A DNA stretch of 64,000 nt, taken from positions 124,001 to 188,000 of the forward strand of contig NZ_LBMU02000037.1 in NCBI RefSeq assembly GCF_001005085.2. The letters run 5' to 3'. The stretch comes from Streptomyces humi (GTDB taxonomy: Bacteria > Actinomycetota > Actinomycetes > Streptomycetales > Streptomycetaceae). The notes under the pieces were generated by a model, which worked only from the letters and a program-made list of their open reading frames with translations, ran no database searches and was not told where the DNA came from. A program made the position numbers and the translations under genes. This document shows positions 25,990 to 33,079 of this stretch, in pieces. Position 1 is the stretch's first letter. Every line of letters starts with the position of its first letter.

Positions 25990-26937
25990 TCAGTCCCAGT
26001 CCCAGCCGATGCCCAGCAGGCCCGGCCGTACCCGGGGCTCGACCAGGTGGACGGAGCGGTGCAGCCCGCTCAGCGGCAGGTTCTGCCGGCCACTGCGCGG
26101 GGCCGCGGCCGAGTGCTGGGCGAACCGGTGGCACCGGGCCGGCAGCGCTTCGGAGGTGAAGCGGACCTGGAGGGTGTACTGACCGCCGGGAAAGCCGAAG
26201 CCGCGGACGTACTCGCGGGAGACACCGGCCGTGCCGTCCTCGACGGCGTAACGGAAGAGGAAGGTGTCGCCGGAGCGCAGCCGGGTGCCGAAGAGGAGTT
26301 CGGCGACGAGCAGGCCGGTCTCCTGGTCCGAACGGACCCGGCCCGTCCGGCAGTTCTCCAGCGCGTGCACGCTCATGCGCCGCGGGGCACAACCGGGGTC
26401 ACCGTGGTGGACGGCCACGAAGCGGTCGATGCCGTCCCGGTGGGCGCGGACGATGTGCTGCGACTCGCGGGCGGCCAGTTCGCGGTGGGCGCCGATCCGC
26501 ACCCGCTCGTGGTGCCCCAAGGTGTGCAGGCCACCGTCGAGGGACCAGTCGAGCTCGGCCTGGAGCCGGTCGATGACGTCCGACGCCTCGACCAGCGAGC
26601 GGTAGGAGCGGGCCGCGGGGCGCCGCACGGCGGTGCCCTGGTCGCTCTCGGCCAGGAGACGTATCAGGGACTCGTCCGGGAGCTGGAGTATCTCCTCCAG
26701 CGCGCGGACGGCCCGCAGCGACTCCGGGCGCTGCGGGCGGCGGGCGCCCTGCTGCCAGTAACTCAGGCTGGTGACGCCCACTTTGACCCCGTAGCGCGAC
26801 AGATGGTGCTGCACGCGCTGGAGCGGCAGGCCGCGGGCGGCGATCGCGGCGCGCAGGGCCACGTGGAAGGGGCCACCCCGCAGGGCCGAGTCCAGTTCCG
26901 CGGTGGCGACGTCCGCGTGCTGTGTGCCGTGCCGCAT
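25990..26937 (-). CDS. HTH domain protein with unknown C-terminal domain
   Basis: A 315-residue protein. Residues about 22-95 look like an XRE-type helix-turn-helix (FHVALRAAIAARGLPLQRVQHHLSRYGVKVGVTSLSYWQQGARRPQRPESL). The rest is a soluble alpha/beta region with ELDWSLDGGLHTLGHHERVRIGAHRELAARESQHIVRAHRDGIDRF and a late GFGFPGGQYTLQVRF; I do not recognise it. Proteins of this layout are common in Streptomyces and uncharacterised. Divergent from uvrC across a repeat-rich 690-base gap. Confidence 0.75.
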   Translation of the reverse strand: MRHGTQHADVATAELDSALRGGPFHVALRAAIAARGLPLQRVQHHLSRYGVKVGVTSLSYWQQGARRPQRPESLRAVRALEEILQLPDESLIRLLAESDQGTAVRRPAARSYRSLVEASDVIDRLQAELDWSLDGGLHTLGHHERVRIGAHRELAARESQHIVRAHRDGIDRFVAVHHGDPGCAPRRMSVHALENCRTGRVRSDQETGLLVAELLFGTRLRSGDTFLFRYAVEDGTAGVSREYVRGFGFPGGQYTLQVRFTSEALPARCHRFAQHSAAAPRSGRQNLPLSGLHRSVHLVEPRVRPGLLGIGWDWD

Positions 26938-27597
26938 GCAGGGGGGCCTTTCTCTTGGGGGTTCTCAACGGCTGGTCAGGCCGTTGGCGCGGGCCAGGGC
27001 CACCCCGGCGGTGCCGGGGCGGCCGCGTTTGGGTGCGCCGCGTCCGCAGGCCGTCGCTCGCGGCCCCGAGTTCCCCCGCATTGAAGCGTGTTGACCAGGC
27101 CCCGACAACACCTTCGTCCGGCCGAGGGCGCTCACCTGGCCGAGGCGTGCCCCCTCGCGCGGGTGGCACCGGGTGGGCGTGGCGGTGCCGTCGTCGTCCC
27201 GGCGGTCGAAGATCGTTCGTCGGGAAGCGGCCGATTCGGGGAGGAAGCGGCGCAAGCTCCCTGGGAATCGTCACAGCCGCCGCGCACCGGCTGCGCTCCC
27301 GCCTCGGAGCAGGCTCGCGCACGGGCCGTGCCGGAACCGTCCCCGACGCCACCGAGGTGGCCGATTCCGAGATCGTCTGCCGGACGGACCAGATGGACGG
27401 GACGGACGGACATACCGGACGGACCGCATGGATCGATCGGACCGCGTGGATGGATCGGACCGCATGGATCGATCGGACCGCATGGACCGGAGCGGACCGC
27501 ATGGACCGGACGGACCGGATGGGCTTGACGCCCCTGACGCCGGGGCGCCCGGGCCCCCGGCCGTCGGCGCCCCGGCGGTTGTCCACAGGGCGTCACG
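26938..27597. other. Long intergenic region between the HTH gene and uvrC
   Basis: About 660 bases without a gene I would defend. The left half is ordinary GC-rich DNA. The right part holds a tandem repeat array (27423-27530). Several open frames cross it, but their composition (Arg/Gly/Pro-rich, or Met-Asp-Arg-Ser repeats) follows from base bias and the repeat. The uvrC promoter begins at 27598. Confidence 0.65.
27423..27530. repeat. 18-base tandem repeat array upstream of uvrC
   Basis: Units begin ACCGCATGGATCGATCGG at 27423, 27441, 27459, 27477 (19 bases) and 27496, then a partial copy at 27514; degenerate GGACGGAC units precede it from about 27381. Three copies are near identical. There are no unique spacers, so it is a minisatellite and not a CRISPR. 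Confidence 0.88.
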
Positions 27598-27620
27598 GTG
27601 TCGGTGCTCGCCAGTAGGGT
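27598..27620 (+). promoter_or_regulatory. RecA-NDp/PafBC-type DNA damage promoter of uvrC
   Basis: GTGTCGGTG (27598-27606), 8 bases, TAGGGT (27615-27620), one mismatch (first base) to TTGTCRGTG-N8-TAnnnT. The ATG at 27628 lies 7 bases after the -10, so the uvrC operon mRNA should be leaderless. Confidence 0.78.
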
Positions 27621-27627
27621 GTGAGAC

Positions 27628-29829
27628 ATGGCCGACCCCTCCAGCTACCGCCCCAAGCCGGGACAGATCCCCGACTCTCCCGGGGTGTACAGGTTCCGTG
27701 ACGAGCACCGCCGGGTGATCTACGTCGGAAAGGCGAAGAGCCTGCGCCAGCGCCTGGCGAACTACTTCCAGGACCTGGCGAGCCTGCACCCCCGCACCCG
27801 GACGATGGTCACGACCGCCGCGTCCGTGGAGTGGACCGTGGTGTCCACGGAGGTCGAGGCGCTCCAGCTGGAGTACTCCTGGATCAAGGAGTACGACCCC
27901 CGGTTCAACGTCAAGTACCGCGACGACAAGAGCTACCCGTACCTCGCGGTGACGATGAACGAGGAGTTCCCGCGCGTCCAGGTGATGCGCGGTCACAAGA
28001 AGAAGGGCGTGCGTTACTTCGGTCCGTACGGCCACGCCTGGGCCATCCGGGACACCGTCGACCTGCTGCTGCGCGTGTTCCCGGTGCGGACCTGCTCCGC
28101 CGGGGTGTTCAAGAACGCCGCCCGCACCGGTCGCCCCTGTCTGCTCGGCTACATCGGCAAGTGCTCGGCGCCCTGCGTGGGCCGGATCGACCCCGAGGAC
28201 CACCGCGAACTGGCCGACGACTTCTGTGACTTCATGGCCGGCCGCACCGGCACCTACCTCCGCCGTCTGGAGAACCAGATGACGGAGGCGGCCGAGGAGA
28301 TGGAGTACGAGCGGGCCGCCCGGCTGCGCGACGACATCGGGGCCCTGAAGAAGGCCATGGAGAAGAACGCGGTCGTGCTCGCCGACGCGACCGACGCCGA
28401 CCTCATCGCCGTCGCCGAGGACGAGCTGGAGGCGGCCGTCCAGATCTTCCACGTGCGCGGTGGGCGGGTGCGCGGTCAGCGCGGCTGGGTGACGGACAAG
28501 GTGGAGGACGTCACCACCGGGGCCCTCGTCGAGCATGCGCTACAGCAGCTCTACGGCGAGGAGACCGGCGACGCCGTCCCCAAGGAGGTGCTGGTCCCGG
28601 CCCTGCCCGACCCGCTGGAGCCGGTCCAGGAGTGGCTCACCGGCCGTCGTGGTTCGAACGTCTCGTTGCGGATCCCGCAGCGTGGCGACAAGAAGGCCCT
28701 GATGGAGACCGTGGAGCGCAACGCGCTTCAGGCGCTCGCCCTGCACAAGACGAAGCGCGCCTCCGACCTCACCACCCGGTCGCGCGCGCTGGAGGAGATC
28801 GCCGACGCGCTGGACCTGGACAGCGCCCCGCTGCGCATCGAGTGCTACGACATCTCCCACCTCCAGGGCGACGACGTGGTGGCCTCCATGGTCGTCTTCG
28901 AGGACGGCCTCCAGCGCAAGAACGAGTACCGCCGCTTCCAGATCAAGGGCTTCGCCGGCCAGGACGACGTGCGCTCCATGCACGAGGTGATCACCCGCCG
29001 GTTCCGCCGCTACCTCGCCGAGAAGGAGAAGACCGGCGAGTGGGTGGAGGACGGCATCGACGACGCCCTCGAGAACGCCGCCGCCCTCGAGGACGCCGCC
29101 ACCGCCACCCCCGGCACCTCCACGGACGACGGCACAATCCCGGACGCCGGCACCTCCACGGACGACGCCGCCTTCCCGGACCCCGGCACCCATCCCGACG
29201 GCGTCCCGGTCAACGGCTTCAAGGACGAGGACGGCCGGCCCAAGAAGTTCGCGTACCCGCCCCAGCTCGTGGTCGTCGACGGTGGCCGCCCGCAGGTCGC
29301 CGCCGCCAAGCGGGCGCTCGACGAGCTCGGCATCGACGACATCGCCGTCTGCGGTCTCGCCAAGCGCCTCGAAGAGGTCTGGCTGCCCGAGGACGAGGAT
29401 CCGGTGGTGCTGCCCCGCAGCAGTGAGGGCCTCTATCTGCTCCAGCGTGTCCGTGACGAGGCGCACCGCTTCGCGATCACCTATCAGCGCACCAAGCGGG
29501 CCAAGCGTTTCCGTGCCGGCCCCCTGGACGACGTACCGGGCCTCGGCGAGACCCGCAAACAGGCGTTGATCAAGCATTTCGGCTCGGTGAAGAAGCTGCG
29601 GTCCGCCACAATCGAACAGATCCAGGAAGTCCCCGGGATAGGCCGCAAGACGGCCGAGACCATCGCCGCGGCCCTCGCCCAGGCGGCCCCGGCCGCACCC
29701 GCCGTGAACACGGCGACGGGAGAGATCATGGAAGACAGGGAAGACGAGGCGCCCGAGACGACGGCGGACGCCTCGGGGGAGCCCGTACCCGCGGGCGCCC
29801 CGGACGATCGACGGGGGCAGGAGAGATGA
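27628..29829 (+). CDS. uvrC: Excinuclease ABC subunit C
   Basis: A 733-residue dual nuclease that cuts both sides of the lesion. Order: GIY-YIG domain (PGVYRFRDEHRRVIYVGKAKSL, about 19-40), a cysteine cluster (CLLGYIGKCSAPC), UVR motif for UvrB (about 220-240), RNase H-like endonuclease (ECYDISHLQGDDVV to VVVDGGRPQV), and a helix-hairpin-helix pair (VPGLGETRKQALIKHFG, VPGIGRKTAETIA). The nuclease domain is split by an acidic insert at about 471-532 with two GTSTDD repeats. First gene of a four-gene overlapping operon; rapZ starts within its stop. Confidence 0.97.
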   Translation: MADPSSYRPKPGQIPDSPGVYRFRDEHRRVIYVGKAKSLRQRLANYFQDLASLHPRTRTMVTTAASVEWTVVSTEVEALQLEYSWIKEYDPRFNVKYRDDKSYPYLAVTMNEEFPRVQVMRGHKKKGVRYFGPYGHAWAIRDTVDLLLRVFPVRTCSAGVFKNAARTGRPCLLGYIGKCSAPCVGRIDPEDHRELADDFCDFMAGRTGTYLRRLENQMTEAAEEMEYERAARLRDDIGALKKAMEKNAVVLADATDADLIAVAEDELEAAVQIFHVRGGRVRGQRGWVTDKVEDVTTGALVEHALQQLYGEETGDAVPKEVLVPALPDPLEPVQEWLTGRRGSNVSLRIPQRGDKKALMETVERNALQALALHKTKRASDLTTRSRALEEIADALDLDSAPLRIECYDISHLQGDDVVASMVVFEDGLQRKNEYRRFQIKGFAGQDDVRSMHEVITRRFRRYLAEKEKTGEWVEDGIDDALENAAALEDAATATPGTSTDDGTIPDAGTSTDDAAFPDPGTHPDGVPVNGFKDEDGRPKKFAYPPQLVVVDGGRPQVAAAKRALDELGIDDIAVCGLAKRLEEVWLPEDEDPVVLPRSSEGLYLLQRVRDEAHRFAITYQRTKRAKRFRAGPLDDVPGLGETRKQALIKHFGSVKKLRSATIEQIQEVPGIGRKTAETIAAALAQAAPAAPAVNTATGEIMEDREDEAPETTADASGEPVPAGAPDDRRGQER

Positions 29830-30866
29830 CCGAGCGCGACGCACAGCCCACAGCCGGACGAGATCCGGCGTTCAGCGAATCACAGGGCGAGCCAGAGGAA
29901 ACGCACAACGAGGCGCGCCAGGATCAGCCGCAGGAAGCGGAAGCGGTCCAGGAAAACGGAGCAGAAGTGAGTACGGACGTCACCCCGGCCGGGGCCGCCG
30001 AGGCGGCCATCCCCGAGCTGGTGATCATCTCCGGTATGTCCGGGGCCGGCCGTTCGACGGCGGCGAAGTGCCTGGAGGACCTCGGCTGGTTCGTCGTCGA
30101 CAACCTGCCGCCCGCCCTGATCCCCACCATGGTGGAGCTCGGTGCCCGTTCCCAGGGCAACGTGGCGCGGATCGCGGTCGTCGTGGACGTACGCGGCCGG
30201 CGTTTCTTCGACAACCTGCGGGAGTCCCTCGCCGACCTCGACAGCCGGGCCGTCACCCGCCGGATCGTCTTCCTGGAGTCGTCCGACGACGCCCTGGTCC
30301 GCCGCTTCGAGTCGGTGCGCCGCCCGCACCCGCTCCAGGGCGACGGCCGGATCGTGGACGGCATCGCCGCCGAGCGGGAGCTGCTGCGCGAGCTGCGCGG
30401 CGACGCCGACCTGGTGATCGACACCTCCAGCCTCAACGTGCACGAACTGCGCGCCAAGATGGACGCCCAGTTCGCCGGCGAGGAGGAGCCCGAGCTGCGG
30501 GCGACGGTGATGTCGTTCGGGTTCAAGTACGGCCTGCCGGTCGACGCCGACCTGGTCGCCGACATGCGGTTCCTGCCCAACCCGCACTGGGTGCCCGAGC
30601 TGCGTCCGTACACCGGTCTCAACGAGGAGGTGTCGGCGTACGTCTTCAACCAGCCGGGCGCCAAGGAGTTCCTCGACCGGTACGCCGAGCTGCTGCGGTT
30701 GATCGCGACCGGGTACCGGCGCGAGGGCAAGCGGTACGTGACCATCGCCATCGGCTGCACGGGCGGCAAGCACCGCTCGGTCGCCGTGTCGGAGAAGCTC
30801 GCCGCCCGCCTGTCCGCCGAGGGAGTGGAGACCGTAGTCGTGCACCGGGACATGGGGCGCGAGTGA
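29826..30866 (+). CDS. rapZ: RNase adapter / nucleotide-binding protein RapZ (YvcJ)
   Basis: A 346-residue protein of the RapZ/YvcJ family. Walker A GMSGAGRST is at 70-78, followed by DLGWFVVDNLPPALIP. The C-terminal half has FGFKYGLP, DMRFLPNPHW and IGCTGGKHRSVA, as in E. coli RapZ, where it senses glucosamine 6-phosphate. The first ~60 residues are an acidic low-complexity extension; GTG near residue 48, with GGAG 5 bases upstream, is an alternative start. Overlaps uvrC (ATGA) and yvcK (GTGA), so translation is coupled. The uvrC-rapZ-yvcK-whiA cluster is conserved in actinobacteria. Confidence 0.93.
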   Translation: MTERDAQPTAGRDPAFSESQGEPEETHNEARQDQPQEAEAVQENGAEVSTDVTPAGAAEAAIPELVIISGMSGAGRSTAAKCLEDLGWFVVDNLPPALIPTMVELGARSQGNVARIAVVVDVRGRRFFDNLRESLADLDSRAVTRRIVFLESSDDALVRRFESVRRPHPLQGDGRIVDGIAAERELLRELRGDADLVIDTSSLNVHELRAKMDAQFAGEEEPELRATVMSFGFKYGLPVDADLVADMRFLPNPHWVPELRPYTGLNEEVSAYVFNQPGAKEFLDRYAELLRLIATGYRREGKRYVTIAIGCTGGKHRSVAVSEKLAARLSAEGVETVVVHRDMGRE

Positions 30867-31930
30867 CCGGACGTTCTTCGCGGCTGGGCAGGCTCCGCCG
30901 GATGGTTCCCGAAAGCCGCGCGGGCCGTCCCGTCGAGGTCCGAGGCGCCCGGCCGCGCCGTCGGGGCACCCAGCCCAAGGTGGTCGCCCTGGGCGGTGGC
31001 ATGGGTCTGTCCGCCTCGCTCGCCGCGCTGCGCCGGATCACCGGTGACCTCACCGCCGTCGTCACCGTCGCCGACGACGGCGGCTCCAGCGGGCGGCTCC
31101 GCGACGAGCTGGGTGTGCTCCCCCCGGGTGATCTTCGCAAGGCGCTCGCCGCGCTGTGCGGGGACGACGACTGGGGCCAGACCTGGGCCCGGGTCATCCA
31201 GCACCGCTTCCAGTCCAAGGGCGACCTGCACGAGCACGCGGTCGGCAACCTGCTGATCGTCGCCCTGTGGGAACAGCTCGGCGACCATGTGCAGGCCCTG
31301 GACCTGGTCGGCAAGCTGCTCGGCGCGCACGGGCGGGTGCTGCCCATGTCCGCGGTACCGCTGGAGCTGCAAGCGCTGGTCAAGGGGCACGATCCGGAGC
31401 GGCCGGACGAGGTGGACATCGTCCGGGGCCAGGCCACCGTGGCGCTGACACCCGGCGAGGTGCAGTCGGTGCACGTGGTGCCGCACGACCCGCCGGCCGT
31501 ACCGGAGGCCGTCGAGGCGGTGCTGGACGCGGACTGGGTGGTGCTCGGTCCCGGTTCCTGGTTCTCGTCGGTGATCCCGCACCTGCTCGTCCCCGAGCTG
31601 AGTGACGCGCTCACCGAGACGAAAGCCCGTAAGGTCCTGTCCCTGAACCTGGCACCCCAGCCGGGAGAAACCGAAGGCTTCTCCCCGCAGCGTCATTTGG
31701 AGGTTTTGGGGCGACACGCCCCTAAACTCGCCCTGGACGTGGTGCTGGCCGACGAGGCCGCCGTGCCCGACCGCGACTCGCTCACCGAAGCCGCCAAGCG
31801 GCTGGGGGCCGCGGTCGAGCTGGGCCCCGTGGCCCGGACCGACGGTTCACCCCGGCATGACCCGGAGCTGTTGGCCGCCGCGTACGACCGTATTTTTCGG
31901 ATGCATGGAAGGATCGGCCCATGGCGATGA
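30863..31930 (+). CDS. yvcK: Gluconeogenesis factor family protein YvcK (CuvA)
   Basis: A 355-residue protein of the CofD-like UPF0052 family. KVVALGGGMGLSASLAALRR is the nucleotide-binding loop, with VTVADDGGSSGRLRDELGVLPPGDLRKALAAL directly after it. Family members bind UDP-GlcNAc and affect cell wall synthesis and growth on gluconeogenic substrates. The first ~35 residues are basic and variable. GTG 30863 overlaps the rapZ stop; the C terminus overlaps the whiA start by 10 bases. Confidence 0.93.
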   Translation: MTGRSSRLGRLRRMVPESRAGRPVEVRGARPRRRGTQPKVVALGGGMGLSASLAALRRITGDLTAVVTVADDGGSSGRLRDELGVLPPGDLRKALAALCGDDDWGQTWARVIQHRFQSKGDLHEHAVGNLLIVALWEQLGDHVQALDLVGKLLGAHGRVLPMSAVPLELQALVKGHDPERPDEVDIVRGQATVALTPGEVQSVHVVPHDPPAVPEAVEAVLDADWVVLGPGSWFSSVIPHLLVPELSDALTETKARKVLSLNLAPQPGETEGFSPQRHLEVLGRHAPKLALDVVLADEAAVPDRDSLTEAAKRLGAAVELGPVARTDGSPRHDPELLAAAYDRIFRMHGRIGPWR

Positions 31931-32910
31931 CGGCAGCGGTGAAGGACGAGATCTCCCGGCTACCCGTCACCCGGACCTGCTGCCGGAAGGCGGAGGTCTC
32001 CGCCATTCTGCGGTTCGCGGGCGGCCTCCACCTGGTGAGCGGGCGCATCGTGATCGAGGCGGAGCTGGACACCGCGATGGCGGCCCGGCGCCTCAAGCGG
32101 GACATCCTGGAGATCTTCGGCCACAGCTCCGAGCTGATCGTGATGGCTCCCGGCGGGCTGCGCCGCGGCTCGCGTTACGTCGTACGGGTGGTTGCGGGCG
32201 GTGATCAGCTGGCCCGTCAGACCGGACTGGTGGACGGCCGGGGCCGGCCGATCCGGGGCCTGCCCCCGCAGGTGGTCTCCGGGGCCACCTGCGACGCCGA
32301 GGCGGCCTGGCGCGGTGCCTTCCTGGCCCACGGGTCGCTGACCGAGCCCGGCCGTTCCTCCTCCCTGGAGGTCACCTGCCCCGGCCCGGAGGCCGCCCTC
32401 GCCCTGGTCGGCGCGGCCCGCCGGCTGTCCATCGCCGCGAAGGCCCGTGAGGTGCGCGGGGTGGACCGGGTGGTCGTCCGTGACGGTGACGCCATCGGTG
32501 CGCTGCTGACGCGGCTCGGCGCGCACGAGTCGGTGCTGGCCTGGGAGGAGCGGCGGATGCGCCGCGAGGTGCGGGCCACCGCCAACCGCCTCGCCAACTT
32601 CGACGACGCCAACCTGCGCCGTTCCGCCCGCGCGGCCGTCGCCGCCGGCGCCCGGGTGCAGCGCGCCCTGGAGATCCTCGGTGACGAGGTGCCCGAGCAC
32701 CTCGCGGCGGCGGGCCGGCTGCGCATGGAGCACAAGCAGGCCTCGCTCGAGGAACTGGGCGCGCTCGCCGACCCGCCGCTGACGAAGGACGCCGTGGCCG
32801 GCCGGATCCGCCGGCTGCTCGCGATGGCCGACAAGCGGGCCTCCGACCTCGGCATCCCGGGCACCGAGGCCAACCTCTCCGACGAGCTGGCCGACAACCT
32901 CGCGGTCTGA
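31921..32910 (+). CDS. whiA: Sporulation transcription factor WhiA
   Basis: A 329-residue WhiA. The N-terminal two thirds is the LAGLIDADG-like fold without nuclease residues (ISRLPVTRTCCRKAEVSAILRFAGG onward), and the C-terminal helix-turn-helix includes LGALADPPLTKDAVAGRIRRLL. In Streptomyces WhiA acts with WhiB to activate septation genes such as ftsZ during aerial growth. In S. coelicolor an internal promoter raises whiA during development; I cannot see it reliably inside yvcK. Last gene of the uvrC operon, closed by a textbook terminator at 32927-32966. Confidence 0.97.
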   Translation: MAMTAAVKDEISRLPVTRTCCRKAEVSAILRFAGGLHLVSGRIVIEAELDTAMAARRLKRDILEIFGHSSELIVMAPGGLRRGSRYVVRVVAGGDQLARQTGLVDGRGRPIRGLPPQVVSGATCDAEAAWRGAFLAHGSLTEPGRSSSLEVTCPGPEAALALVGAARRLSIAAKAREVRGVDRVVVRDGDAIGALLTRLGAHESVLAWEERRMRREVRATANRLANFDDANLRRSARAAVAAGARVQRALEILGDEVPEHLAAAGRLRMEHKQASLEELGALADPPLTKDAVAGRIRRLLAMADKRASDLGIPGTEANLSDELADNLAV

Positions 32911-32926
32911 GCCCGCGTCAGTTCCG

Positions 32927-32966
32927 TGGTGCCGACGGCCCATTGGGCCGTCGGCACCAGTTTTTT
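32927..32966 (+). terminator. Rho-independent terminator after whiA
   Basis: TGGTGCCGACGGCCC (32927-32941) pairs with GGGCCGTCGGCACCA (32945-32959) around a 3-base loop, followed by G and six Ts. It ends the uvrC-rapZ-yvcK-whiA operon. Confidence 0.95.
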
Positions 32967-33079
32967 GCCCGCAGGTGCGGTTCCCGTGGGCCGAGCGTGA
33001 GTCGCCCTTGACTCGATCATGAAGTGTCATGAGCCTGGCATGAGTTCGCCGCCGTGGCGGACCACTGCTAGGGGGGTTC

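Noticed and set aside
26965..27255. Possible small gene on the minus strand upstream of the HTH gene
   Set aside because: Arg/Gly-rich product without recognisable pattern and no ribosome site; likely a chance open frame.
27423..27530. CRISPR-like array upstream of uvrC
   Set aside because: Repeats are directly adjacent with no unique spacers and no cas genes nearby.
27578..27600. TTGTCCACA at 27578 as a second damage motif before uvrC
   Set aside because: The second half of the 9-mer does not match and no TAnnnT follows at 8 bases. The better match is at 27598.
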